Source: an uncultured Lactococcus sp. (GTDB lineage Bacteria; Bacillota; Bacilli; Lactobacillales; Streptococcaceae). Taken from it: a stretch of DNA of 64,000 nucleotides. The notes beneath the pieces were generated by a model, which did not search any database, was not told where the DNA came from, and saw only the letters and a list, made by a program, of their open reading frames with translations. This document shows, piece by piece, positions 28,393 through 36,979 of the stretch; the stretch's first letter is position 1; each line of letters opens with the position of its first letter. The position numbers and the translations under genes were made by a program. The stretch covers positions 186,001 through 250,000 of the forward strand of contig NZ_CAKPUG010000003.1 in NCBI RefSeq assembly GCF_934191625.1, in the 5' to 3' direction.

Positions 28393-28436
28393 ATTAACAC
28401 TTTGATATGCAACAGGTAGTATATCAATGTGTTAAT
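28393..28436. repeat. 16-bp inverted repeat in the gap downstream of the PTS genes
   Basis: Arms 28393-28408 (ATTAACACTTTGATAT) and 28421-28436 (ATATCAATGTGTTAAT) are complementary except one position, around a 12-nt spacer. No T run follows on either strand, so it looks more like an operator than a terminator. The rest of the gap 28317-28736 holds no recognisable gene and no clear terminator for the PTS operon. Confidence 0.55.
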
Positions 28437-28736
28437 TATTATTTTAGTGCTTGATACATGCTTTATTGTAACAGCAAAATTGTTGTAAAAAACAAATTCC
28501 GCAAATTAGAGTAAATTTCCACTTCAATACTGTCATTTTGACACTTCATGATTTTTAACTGCAATTCATTTTCTTTACAACAGGTTTTGAAATTATGAAA
28601 AGATATCCTACTCATTTATTGCACTTTTATACATTCATTAGATAAGTTCCAATAGCTTTCTTTATTAGAATTTCGGCAACAAGTCTTACTTCGTCACAAA
28701 ATGCTAATATCTGCTCACCTCACTATATCTAACAAT

Positions 28737-29225
28737 CTATTCTGCCATCTTGTCATTTAAAGCTTTCATAAAATCATCTGCATCTACTTGAGGCGTCATG
28801 CGGTGAACTAATTTCACTCCTAAGTTATTGAGCTTCCGGAATTGTGTAGCTTCTTCTTCATTGACGAAAACAGATTTATAAATAGTTGTTTTTCCTTCTT
28901 TATTTGAAACATTACCGACATTGACTTCGTCAAATTCTACACCAGCCTCTTTTAAACGAATCAAAGCATCTAGCTCCCGTGTAACAATCATAACACGCTG
29001 AGAATCATAACGATGATTTAAAATATTTTTAATAGCTTTATCAACAGGTAAAATAGATAGATTAGTTCCCGAAGGTTTGGCTAATTTTAAAGCTTCTTTT
29101 CCCAAATCATCAGAGGCAATCTCATCACCAATAACCATAATTCTACGAATTTGTAAAAACGGAGCCCACATCATTGCAACTTGTCCATGAACTAAACGTC
29201 CATCTACACGTACATTAATAATCAT
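28737..29225 (-). CDS. PTS mannose-class EIIB (GalNAc/galacto-N-biose type)
   Basis: A 162-residue cytoplasmic phosphocarrier of the mannose (PTS-4) family. The N-terminal VRVDGRLVHGQV contains the phosphorylated His of EIIB. It passes phosphate from EIIA to the sugar entering through IIC-IID. Its AAAGGA ribosome site lies within the last codons of the EIID gene, which indicates coupling. It is the last gene of bgaC-IIC-IID-IIB; an EIIA gene is missing. Related loci in Lactobacillus casei (gnb) and streptococci use such enzymes for galacto-N-biose or N-acetylgalactosamine. Confidence 0.92.
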   Translation of the reverse strand: MIINVRVDGRLVHGQVAMMWAPFLQIRRIMVIGDEIASDDLGKEALKLAKPSGTNLSILPVDKAIKNILNHRYDSQRVMIVTRELDALIRLKEAGVEFDEVNVGNVSNKEGKTTIYKSVFVNEEEATQFRKLNNLGVKLVHRMTPQVDADDFMKALNDKMAE

Positions 29226-29228
29226 ATT

Positions 29229-30044
29229 TTATCCTTTCACCATGATTCCTGTAGCACCCAAGATAATAGCAATAAGCAATACAATCAAAAGCACACGTAA
29301 ATTTGTCATACCCTTTTTACCCAAGAGCCAATATGCAAAGCCAACAATCAAAGCAGGTAGAAGACCCGGCAGAATCATATCCAAGTTATTTTGAATATCT
29401 AATGGCACTTCCCCAATTTTTGGTGCAAATGCAATTTTTAACCTAATAACAGATGCAATCATGGCACCAACCATGAAAACACCCATCAAAGTCGCAGCGT
29501 CAATTAGTGTTTCAAACTTACTTGATAGTTCACTGACCAAGGAAGTCCCCTTATTGTATGCCCATTTAACTTGTTTAAAACGAAAAGCCAACCAAACCAT
29601 TTGAACCGCAATTGCAATCAGTATTCCTGCAGGATTCTCCTGCATAGCCATATTAGCAGCAAGCGCACCTGTAATGGTAGTAACAATGGCAAACATTGAA
29701 TCACCAACCGCAGCAAATGGACCTAAGAGACCTGTTTTAAGACCTTCTACTGCAGGTTTAGACTCGATACCTTGCTTTTCTTCCACTGCTAGATCGATAC
29801 CTGTAATAATAGTATTGAAAAAGTTTGAGGTATTGAAAAACTGAGTATGTGTATTCATCATTTCTTTGAGTTCCGGCGTGTTATCACCATATATTTTACG
29901 TAGTTGTGGCAAAATGTGATAAAGATAGCCAGAACCTTGCATCCGCTCATAGTTCCATCCTGATTGGAAGAAAAACATTGAACGTAAATTAATTTGTCGA
30001 AAGTCTTTATCTGTTAATTTATAGGGCTTTTTAGTATTCGTCAT
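29229..30044 (-). CDS. PTS mannose-class EIID
   Basis: A 271-residue membrane component of the mannose-type permease. It starts with the family motif LTDKDFRQINLRSMFFFQ, then WNYERMQGSGY, and contains GLLGPFAAVGDSMF around 135-150. C-terminal membrane helices end in GATGIMVKG. It forms the sugar channel with EIIC. I place the start at ATG 30042-30044, with GGGGAG seven bases upstream, overlapping the EIIC gene by 14 bp, instead of the frame start at 30074. Confidence 0.92.
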   Translation of the reverse strand: MTNTKKPYKLTDKDFRQINLRSMFFFQSGWNYERMQGSGYLYHILPQLRKIYGDNTPELKEMMNTHTQFFNTSNFFNTIITGIDLAVEEKQGIESKPAVEGLKTGLLGPFAAVGDSMFAIVTTITGALAANMAMQENPAGILIAIAVQMVWLAFRFKQVKWAYNKGTSLVSELSSKFETLIDAATLMGVFMVGAMIASVIRLKIAFAPKIGEVPLDIQNNLDMILPGLLPALIVGFAYWLLGKKGMTNLRVLLIVLLIAIILGATGIMVKG

Positions 30045-30930
30045 CTTCAATCTCCCCTTCAAAATCATCATCAAATTTAGCTGATGTATTTTCTTCTGTC
30101 ATTGTTTGTGTAGCAGTACTTGATACAGCACTATTCTGTTTGAAATTAATATAGGCTAAAGACCCACCAAGTAAAGCAATGCCGAGCATTGGTAAACCGT
30201 TCAAAGGTACCCCGGCGTAGTCTTGAATCGCCCCCCCTACTGCTTGAATATTCATAAATACAGTAGAAAGTAAAGTTGTTAAAGTGAAACCAATAATTAA
30301 GTAAGCAATATGTTTTTTAGCTGGTAGGAAGCGGAGAAGAATCGCGAAACCAACTGCAGGTAGAGCTCCTCCTGCTAGGGTTAAACCATCTCCCAGCCAT
30401 TTCAAATCTCCATTCAACACGTTCACCAGTGCTTCAACCACACCGGAGCCAAATGTTAAAGCAAGAAATATAGGAATCATACGACTCAACGTCCAAGCAC
30501 CAACACCTGCTAGGAACCACCCTTCAATCCCTTTGTAGTTATGTTTTTCGACCATACTATCAATTTTGTGAGCAAAAAAGGTATTGGACATACGTCCCAA
30601 GATATCTGTATAAACCATGAGTGCCGCAACTGGCACAGCGATTGTAGCTAAGGCTTGTGAGGAATTCATATTGAGTGATACAGCAAATGCTGTCCCCAAG
30701 ATTGCTCCAGACTGTGCATCAATCTTTGAAGCTCCCCCAGGCGTCCCAATCCCCAAAACCATGAGTTGCATTGAACCACCAATCAAAAGACCGGTCCCAA
30801 TATCTCCCATGACCAAACCAGTGATAAATCCAGCTGCTACGGGGATATTCAATCCCGAGTAAACACCTAAATCATCAAAAATTACCCAACCGCTATAAAG
30901 CGTTAAAACTAGTATTTGCCACCATTCCAT
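30031..30930 (-). CDS. PTS mannose-class EIIC
   Basis: A 299-residue integral membrane EIIC. Characteristic glycine-rich stretches are GDIGTGLLIGGSMQLMVLG and GTPGGASKIDAQSGAILG. The last 40 residues are hydrophilic and very acidic (DDDFEGEIEDDEY), longer than in typical homologues. It is the sugar-recognising channel subunit. AAGGAG lies seven bases before the ATG. It follows bgaC by about 48 bp, linking the transport of the disaccharide with its hydrolysis. Confidence 0.92.
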   Translation of the reverse strand: MEWWQILVLTLYSGWVIFDDLGVYSGLNIPVAAGFITGLVMGDIGTGLLIGGSMQLMVLGIGTPGGASKIDAQSGAILGTAFAVSLNMNSSQALATIAVPVAALMVYTDILGRMSNTFFAHKIDSMVEKHNYKGIEGWFLAGVGAWTLSRMIPIFLALTFGSGVVEALVNVLNGDLKWLGDGLTLAGGALPAVGFAILLRFLPAKKHIAYLIIGFTLTTLLSTVFMNIQAVGGAIQDYAGVPLNGLPMLGIALLGGSLAYINFKQNSAVSSTATQTMTEENTSAKFDDDFEGEIEDDEY

Positions 30931-30978
30931 GTGTGTACTCCTTATTTTTATTATCTATCGCTATTCACGATGTATTAA

Positions 30979-32781
30979 CTATTTTTTAATTGTATCCATG
31001 AGTAACTCTTCACTCATATAAACAGGTTTATCAGACATTTTCAACTTCTCTGAATACTTGCCTTCCGTTTCAAAGATAATAATATCATTATGCCCAAATT
31101 TAAGAAATGCTTTCGGTAAGTATAAGCTTAAGAATGGACCACGATCCCAGAAACGACCAATATTTTTACCGTTAACTGTCACGAATCCTTTACCAAAATC
31201 AGACAAATCCAAATATGTATCCCCATAATCAGCGTCTAATTTCAAGTTAAATTTATGTAATCCTGGACCTTTTTCCGTAAAGGCTTGGTTAAAATCAGCT
31301 TGATGTAACTTTTCATCCAGGAGCAAATACTGTTTCCAGTTTCCTGAGATGAAATGCAAATCACTCATGACCCCGGTACGAATTCCCTTACGTTGACTAT
31401 CTGAAAGCAGTCTTGGACCATAGTTAACTCGACCCAGATTTTCAACTAGTATAGAAATAATATTAGCTGCTTTCACTATGGACGCTTCAATTTTTTCACC
31501 GATTTCTTCTTGATATTGAGTTGTTTGATGCTCTTGATTCAGATAGAAATGCACGCGATCAGATGCATCGATAACACGGAAATATTCTTCCTCAGTATCT
31601 TTGGTATAATCATGTTCATACAGGACATATCCATAAGGATGGTCCAAATCTTCCATAGTCATTGGATACGGACTTGCCACAACTTCAGAAATCTGATCTT
31701 TAATTTCAAAATAGGAAACACGGTCTACAAATTCGGCTTGCACTGACATAGATTTTTTAATCAATGGTTCTTTTTGTTCAATTTCTGGATACAACTCATG
31801 AATTATTCGTTGTAATTCATAATATTTCTGGGTAGGGTTCCCAGCTTCATCAAGAGGGGCATCATAATCATAGCTTGTGACCTGTGGCAAATCTATATTT
31901 CCACGAGATGAACAGCCATTCATAAAGCCAAAATTTGTACCACCATGAAACATATATAGATTGACTGATCCTAGTTCCAAAGCTTCTTTGACTGTTTCAG
32001 CCAGTTCGACGGGATCACGTCGAATAATTTTTTCACCATAGCGGTTGAACCATCCATCCCAAAATTCCATACAAAAGAGGGGGAAACTATTGCCGTGAAA
32101 ATCAGTCATCTCCTTAAATTTTTCCGAAGGCTTTGAACCAAAATTTCCAGTTGGGAGAATATTCTTTCCCGTTAAACTTCCAGCACGCTGTGTCGCCATC
32201 CACTCACCATCTGCTGTAAAAATCGGAACATCACAGCCCAACTTAATCATCATATCATGAAGGATAGACAAATATTTTTTATCTTGCCCAAATGAGCCGT
32301 ACTCATTCTCTAGCTGCATCATCAGAACTGGCCCACCTTTTGTGGATTGTAAAGGAACAATTTCTTGGAAGAGTCGCACCATGTAAGATTGGATTTTGTC
32401 AATAAAACGTGAATCGGAGCTACGTATATTCATATATCGATCTTTCAAAAGCCATCCTGGAAATCCACCAAATTCCCATTCTGCACAAATATAAGGTGAT
32501 GGGCGTAAAATAACATACAATCCTAATTTTTCAGCAGTTTTAACAAACTCTTGTATATTTAAATTATTTTCAAAATTAAAACTACCTTCTATTTTTTCAT
32601 GTAAATTCCAAGGGATATAAGTTTCTACAGTATTAGCACCCATTGCCTTTAAATTGTAGAGACTATGATACCAACTTTCTCGTGGTATCCTAAAATAATG
32701 AATAGCTCCTGATATAAATTGAAAAGGCTTATCTTGTAATACAAATTGGCTTCCGTTCTTTTTTAAAATATAACTTTTCAT
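30979..32781 (-). CDS. bgaC: Intracellular GH35 beta-galactosidase (BgaC/GnbG type)
   Basis: A 600-residue GH35 enzyme without signal peptide. The acid/base Glu is in MMQLENEYGSFG and the nucleophile Glu in FCMEFWDGWFNRYG. Two beta-sandwich domains follow the barrel. BgaC-like enzymes cut Gal-beta-1,3-GlcNAc/GalNAc, and GnbG of L. casei acts on the PTS-phosphorylated disaccharide. Here it leads the operon with PTS IIC-IID-IIB, suggesting hydrolysis of imported galacto-N-biose or lacto-N-biose. I use ATG 32779-32781: the longer frame start at 32829 lies upstream of the -10 box. The ribosome site AAAGGAAGAG is 15-19 bases away, longer than usual. Confidence 0.88.
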   Translation of the reverse strand: MKSYILKKNGSQFVLQDKPFQFISGAIHYFRIPRESWYHSLYNLKAMGANTVETYIPWNLHEKIEGSFNFENNLNIQEFVKTAEKLGLYVILRPSPYICAEWEFGGFPGWLLKDRYMNIRSSDSRFIDKIQSYMVRLFQEIVPLQSTKGGPVLMMQLENEYGSFGQDKKYLSILHDMMIKLGCDVPIFTADGEWMATQRAGSLTGKNILPTGNFGSKPSEKFKEMTDFHGNSFPLFCMEFWDGWFNRYGEKIIRRDPVELAETVKEALELGSVNLYMFHGGTNFGFMNGCSSRGNIDLPQVTSYDYDAPLDEAGNPTQKYYELQRIIHELYPEIEQKEPLIKKSMSVQAEFVDRVSYFEIKDQISEVVASPYPMTMEDLDHPYGYVLYEHDYTKDTEEEYFRVIDASDRVHFYLNQEHQTTQYQEEIGEKIEASIVKAANIISILVENLGRVNYGPRLLSDSQRKGIRTGVMSDLHFISGNWKQYLLLDEKLHQADFNQAFTEKGPGLHKFNLKLDADYGDTYLDLSDFGKGFVTVNGKNIGRFWDRGPFLSLYLPKAFLKFGHNDIIIFETEGKYSEKLKMSDKPVYMSEELLMDTIKK

Positions 32782-32817
32782 ATTTTCATCAATTTTCTCT
32801 TCCTTTAAATTTATTCC

Positions 32818-32898
32818 ATTATAAAACATAAGTCATAGGAAATTTTTCCAAATATAACTCAAGATTTTGGTAATTTTTTCAAACTCAAACGTTTACAT
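32818..32898 (-). promoter_or_regulatory. bgaC promoter with GGAAAWTTTTCC operators and cre site
   Basis: -10 TATAAT at 32818-32823 (minus strand). Fourteen bp upstream is GGAAATTTTTCC (32838-32849), then a degenerate copy GGTAATTTTTTC (32869-32880, 10 of 12 matches) 31 bp further. No -35 hexamer is visible. Immediately upstream, on the minus strand, ATGTAAACGTTTGAG (32884-32898) matches the CcpA cre consensus at 13 of 15 positions. This suggests pathway-specific control by the RpiR regulator plus carbon catabolite control. Confidence 0.8.
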
Positions 32899-32928
32899 TT
32901 TCTAAAAGATTATCTTCTACTACGATTT

Positions 32929-34077
32929 TCACGACGAGATGACGTATTCACCATTGAGATATACTTCTTTAAGCTCCATATCGGGCTTTAATACAATAAA
33001 ATCAGCATCATACCCTTCTTTAATTTGGCCACAGCGATCATCAATATTAATTGACTTAGCAGCAGTCAAGCTTGCCATCATAACCGCTTCCTCTGGGGTT
33101 GCAATACCCCAATCCACTACATTTTTAATCGCATCTTTTAACATAAGGATTGAACCGGCTAGGCTGTTGCCTTCTTTAAGGTGGGCAGCGCCTCCTTCGA
33201 CACGGACAGGAAATTCGCCCAACATATAATCTCCATCAGGCATGCCGGCAGCGCGCATCGCATCCGTGATCAATACCGTGTGCGCAGCACCCTTACTTTG
33301 TATTAATATTTTAGCCGCTGTCGGATGAACATGATGTCCGTCACAGATAAGCTCGGCATATGTATTCGGAAGGCTCAGTGCTGCACCAACCATTCCGGGT
33401 TCCCGATGGTTAAAGGGACTCATGCCATTAAATGTATGGACAAAGACAGTAGCTCCCGCTTCTACTGCTGCTGTCGCTTGGGCTAAAGTAGCGTTAGAGT
33501 GCCCCAAAGCAACCGTGATCCCTCGATTTGCTAAAGCTTGGATAAATTCGATACTTCCTTCTCTTTCAGGTGCAACAGCTATTTTTCGGATCATACCATG
33601 AGCTGCTTGGTTCCAATTTTCAAATTCTTGCACATTTGGATCTGTCATATAAGCGGGATTTTGAGCCCCTTTATGTTGAGTAGTAAAGTATGGGCCTTCA
33701 AAGAAAACACCTTGTATTTTGGCCCCTGCAACTGTTGGCTTATAATCTCCAACTACTTCGCAGACTTCTCTGAGACGCTCATGTTCCCCTGTTAAGGGTG
33801 TAGCTATCCAAGAAGTTACACCTCCTCTAAGTAAACCCTGGCACATCTTATCAAGCAGCTCTGTCTGCCCATCCATCACATCTGCGCCACCAAACCCATG
33901 GATATGTGTGTCTACCAATCCTGGAGCAATCCAGTACCCTGTATAATCTTTAACCTCCGCATCTTCAGGAACTTCTTCTTTATGCCTACCAAATCTCCCC
34001 TCTTTAATTTCTAAATATCCACCACTGAGCGTGTGATAAGGATAGAAAAATTTATCTGCTTTGATGTAGTATGCCAT
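32929..34077 (-). CDS. nagA: N-acetylglucosamine/galactosamine-6-phosphate deacetylase
   Basis: A 382-residue amidohydrolase that removes the acetyl group from GlcNAc-6-P or GalNAc-6-P. Metal and substrate motifs: DTHIHGFGGADVMD, FFEGPY, LGHSNAT, HTFNGMSPF, ICDGHHVHP, and LITDAMRAAG with the catalytic Asp. GGAGG is six bases before the ATG. It has its own promoter with the shared operators and lies between the rpiR and bgaC genes. In this locus its natural substrate is probably GalNAc-6-phosphate, delivering galactosamine-6-phosphate to AgaS. Confidence 0.92.
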   Translation of the reverse strand: MAYYIKADKFFYPYHTLSGGYLEIKEGRFGRHKEEVPEDAEVKDYTGYWIAPGLVDTHIHGFGGADVMDGQTELLDKMCQGLLRGGVTSWIATPLTGEHERLREVCEVVGDYKPTVAGAKIQGVFFEGPYFTTQHKGAQNPAYMTDPNVQEFENWNQAAHGMIRKIAVAPEREGSIEFIQALANRGITVALGHSNATLAQATAAVEAGATVFVHTFNGMSPFNHREPGMVGAALSLPNTYAELICDGHHVHPTAAKILIQSKGAAHTVLITDAMRAAGMPDGDYMLGEFPVRVEGGAAHLKEGNSLAGSILMLKDAIKNVVDWGIATPEEAVMMASLTAAKSINIDDRCGQIKEGYDADFIVLKPDMELKEVYLNGEYVISS

Positions 34078-34104
34078 AGCTTGCCTCCATTTATCTTTTT
34101 TTTT

Positions 34105-34168
34105 AGTATAAATCAGAATTAGGGGGAAAATTTTCCAAAAAGTCCCTTATGTAAGTGGAAAATTTTCC
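34105..34168 (-). promoter_or_regulatory. nagA promoter with two GGAAAATTTTCC operators
   Basis: -10 TATACT at 34105-34110 (minus strand). Fourteen bp upstream is GGAAAATTTTCC (34125-34136), and exactly 32 bp beyond it a second perfect copy (34157-34168). As at agaS and bgaC, no -35 hexamer is present. The distal copy touches the T run of the rpiR terminator. Confidence 0.82.
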
Positions 34169-34199
34169 CAAAAAAAGCAGAGATTTTATCTTCTCTGCT
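34168..34199 (-). terminator. Terminator of the rpiR gene
   Basis: On the minus strand AGCAGAGA pairs with TCTCTGCT around an 8-nt loop and is followed by a T run, 8 bp after the rpiR stop codon. It separates rpiR from nagA. Confidence 0.88.
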
Positions 34200-34207
34200 T
34201 GTCTTAT

Positions 34208-34960
34208 CTAATCTTCACGAATCGGTGCTAAATTTTTGTAAAGGGCAAAAGCATCCAACAAAATACGATTCACAACTTGTAAACACAGGCGACTTCCCAC
34301 ATCTAAGCCAAAATTAATTGTTTTTTGATTGGATTTATAAGCATGAATGTAAACATCAGCCTGACTTCCAATTGCGCTCGGCATTGCTCCCACAAGCGCA
34401 ATAATTTTTGCTCCTCTATTTTTTGCTTTATGAAGGGCTTGTACAATCTCAGGAGTTTCCCCACTCAAAGAGAAAGCAACGATCAAATAGTCTCGATTCG
34501 CCTTACTCGCAAAATACTGCATATAGTCAAAATCGTCGTGAATAACACAAAGCTTTCCAAAAAGTTGCAGCTTATCCATCATTTCCCGCGCAACATTAGC
34601 ACTTAGGCCTGCACAAAAAATCATAATTTTGCTATGATGATCAATCAACTTAATAGCAGCTTCAATATCATCTGCTGAAAGTTGATTAATGGTTCGTGTG
34701 ATTTCTATTTCATTTTTACGGATTGCCTGATTAACTTCTTTTGAAAAGCCATTTTTACGTCGCTCATTTTTGGTATTGCGAATGGTTTGTTTAAAGTCGG
34801 AATAACCATCATAGCCCATTTTTTTCAGAGTTCTATTAACTGTGGAAACACTGACATGTGATTCTGCAGCTAATATCGAGATAGACAGATTAGGAATCCG
34901 ATTTAAATTATCTTGAATATGATTCCAACAATACGACTCTGCTTCACTTAATGTTTTCAC
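34208..34960 (-). CDS. RpiR-family regulator with SIS domain
   Basis: A 250-residue regulator. Residues 1-75 form the RpiR helix-turn-helix (LSISILAAESHVSVSTVNRTLKKMGYDGYSDFK). Residues 105-235 form a SIS phosphosugar-binding domain (IFCAGLSANVAREM, FSLSGETPEIVQALHKAK). It lies next to nagA and near bgaC, the PTS genes and agaS, and is the only regulator in that locus, so it probably reads the palindromic operators at all three promoters in response to an amino-sugar phosphate. The missing -35 boxes at those promoters favour activation, but repression is possible. No matching operator was seen before its own gene. Confidence 0.88.
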   Translation of the reverse strand: MKTLSEAESYCWNHIQDNLNRIPNLSISILAAESHVSVSTVNRTLKKMGYDGYSDFKQTIRNTKNERRKNGFSKEVNQAIRKNEIEITRTINQLSADDIEAAIKLIDHHSKIMIFCAGLSANVAREMMDKLQLFGKLCVIHDDFDYMQYFASKANRDYLIVAFSLSGETPEIVQALHKAKNRGAKIIALVGAMPSAIGSQADVYIHAYKSNQKTINFGLDVGSRLCLQVVNRILLDAFALYKNLAPIRED

Positions 34961-35006
34961 TTGTCACTCCTTTATCTTTCAAACTTGTACCTTTCAGCCT
35001 TACCGA

Positions 35007-36929
35007 TCAATATTTTTCATAGTTTTCAAAAAGGTATTCTAAATCATCAATAGTCTTCAAAAGTTCTTGACCAATATTAGTATCTTTAACACAGGTTCTT
35101 TCTTCAACTCTATCTACTAAACGCTTAACACTAACAATATCACTGCCATCTTCAACAGCTGCTTTTATAGTTTTAAAAGGCTCATGAGCTGCTAATTGCA
35201 TCCCATAGCTATTATAAAGCAAAGTGTATCCCGCAATGCCCGTTTCTTTTTGGTAAGGTTTTGAAAAACCACCGTCAATCACAATTAATTTTCCACCTGC
35301 TTTGATTGGTTCTTCACCTTTCTTTTCTTTGACAGGCGTATGTCCATTGATAATATGTCCTTTTTCATCCATCCCAAAATTTTTCAAAATGCGACTAATT
35401 GTCTCAGGTTCTTCTCTTAGACGATAATAAGGATTTTTCTTTTCCACATGAGTTGCTTTGTCTAAAATGTAATAGCGCTCAAAAGTGGTCATCGCCTCTT
35501 TTCCAAAAAGTGAAGAAGATTCACCCACCCAAAGGTACCAGAGTAGATCTGTGGATATGTCTTCTTCTAAGTCAGGATGTGCCAAACTCTTTCTTACATG
35601 ATTTTCAAAAAGATCTAACAATTCACGACCAGAATAAGCCTCTCCTTCAAGCCTAAAGCACTTGAAGTCACCATTTTCATGAAGCGGTAAGCATCCATGA
35701 ATCAATAAATTACCATTGTAAGAAAGATACATTGAACCTTTTTCTAAAAGAAAATCAATATGTTTTTTTAGTTTTGGGGATGCCTGAAAATTTTTCAGCA
35801 GTTTTTTGAGTAACATCCCTTCTTCAGTTGTTAGCTGCTCTGGTTGAGCTGGATCAATGGTGGGTGCTTGAAAATCCTGTAAATCGTACTGTTTGCCTTT
35901 AAGCGTGATAATTTTTTTATCATAATCAATAAACTGCAAAACATCACGCTCTTCCAGATGAAAATCCGGTCGTCGTGCAATCAATTGACTTTCTAATTTG
36001 AACTGTAAGATTGCTGTCGCTTGTTGGAGTTTATTCAACAAGTCACACTCCTCCTGTGACAGATATTCTCCCTCCGTCAAACGAGGAGCAAAGGCTGGAC
36101 TTGGCTCATAATACCGCTCCGCATATTCAATAAGCGGGCGTAGATTAACCCCATATGAATCTTCTAGAATATCTAAATTGCCGTAACGAGAGCTGATACG
36201 AATAACGTTCATCATCGCAAGTGGTGAGCCAGCCAATGTCGCCATCCAAACAATATCATGATTCCCCCATTGGATATCTACTGAAGGCATTCTTATCAGC
36301 CGATCGATAATTTTGTCAGGATAAGGGCCACGATCATAAATATCGCCTACCACATGTAAATGGTCAACGGTTAAGCGTCTCACACTATCCGCAAGGGCAA
36401 TGATTAAGTTTGGAAGTTCACCAAGATGCTGAAGTTTTTCGATGATAGAATCAAAATAAGCACGTTTTTCTGAACTTGACTCAACTTCATGTTTTAATTC
36501 CTCAAGAATATAGCGGAATTTTTCTGGAAAAGCTTTACGCACTTTTGACCGTGTATACTTTTTACCTGCAAAACGCGCGAGTTTCAATAAACAAATCAAA
36601 TTTTCTCGGCAGTAATAAGCAAATGCATCTTGCGAAAGCTGACTCTCTTTGGAAGCCAGCTTTTCTTCTGGATAATAAATCAAAGTCGCAAGTTCTGCTA
36701 TCTCCGTTGGATCTAAGTCAGAAAAACATTCGCGAAGTTTTTCTTTAATTGATCCTGAGCCGTTACGCAAGACGTGATTAAAGGCATCATATTCTCCATG
36801 TATGTCACTCACAAAATGCTCTGTACCTTTAGGAAGTTCACAAATTGCACTGAGATTTATGATTTCGGTTAAGACTGCTTCTTTGGATACAAACTGTTCT
36901 TTCAGCAGCTTATAATACTTTTCATCCAT
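35007..36929 (-). CDS. fbp: Fructose-1,6-bisphosphatase, class III
   Basis: A 640-residue Firmicutes-type FBPase of the metallophosphatase fold, needed for gluconeogenesis. Motifs: HFVSDIHGEYDAF, VVGDIYDRGPYPDKI, WGNHDIVWM, and NGHTPVKEKKGE. I choose ATG 36927-36929, with GAGGAG nine bases upstream, over the frame start at 36977. It has a promoter of its own with a cre-like sequence over the -35 region. Confidence 0.94.
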   Translation of the reverse strand: MDEKYYKLLKEQFVSKEAVLTEIINLSAICELPKGTEHFVSDIHGEYDAFNHVLRNGSGSIKEKLRECFSDLDPTEIAELATLIYYPEEKLASKESQLSQDAFAYYCRENLICLLKLARFAGKKYTRSKVRKAFPEKFRYILEELKHEVESSSEKRAYFDSIIEKLQHLGELPNLIIALADSVRRLTVDHLHVVGDIYDRGPYPDKIIDRLIRMPSVDIQWGNHDIVWMATLAGSPLAMMNVIRISSRYGNLDILEDSYGVNLRPLIEYAERYYEPSPAFAPRLTEGEYLSQEECDLLNKLQQATAILQFKLESQLIARRPDFHLEERDVLQFIDYDKKIITLKGKQYDLQDFQAPTIDPAQPEQLTTEEGMLLKKLLKNFQASPKLKKHIDFLLEKGSMYLSYNGNLLIHGCLPLHENGDFKCFRLEGEAYSGRELLDLFENHVRKSLAHPDLEEDISTDLLWYLWVGESSSLFGKEAMTTFERYYILDKATHVEKKNPYYRLREEPETISRILKNFGMDEKGHIINGHTPVKEKKGEEPIKAGGKLIVIDGGFSKPYQKETGIAGYTLLYNSYGMQLAAHEPFKTIKAAVEDGSDIVSVKRLVDRVEERTCVKDTNIGQELLKTIDDLEYLFENYEKY

Positions 36930-36979
36930 GATTTGTTTCTCCTCTAATTCTTGCTTCTTGTTAAAAGCAACATGCATAC

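Noticed and set aside
32782..32829. Upstream ATG for the GH35 gene
   Set aside because: It lies upstream of the -10 hexamer at 32818-32823, so it would not be on the mRNA.
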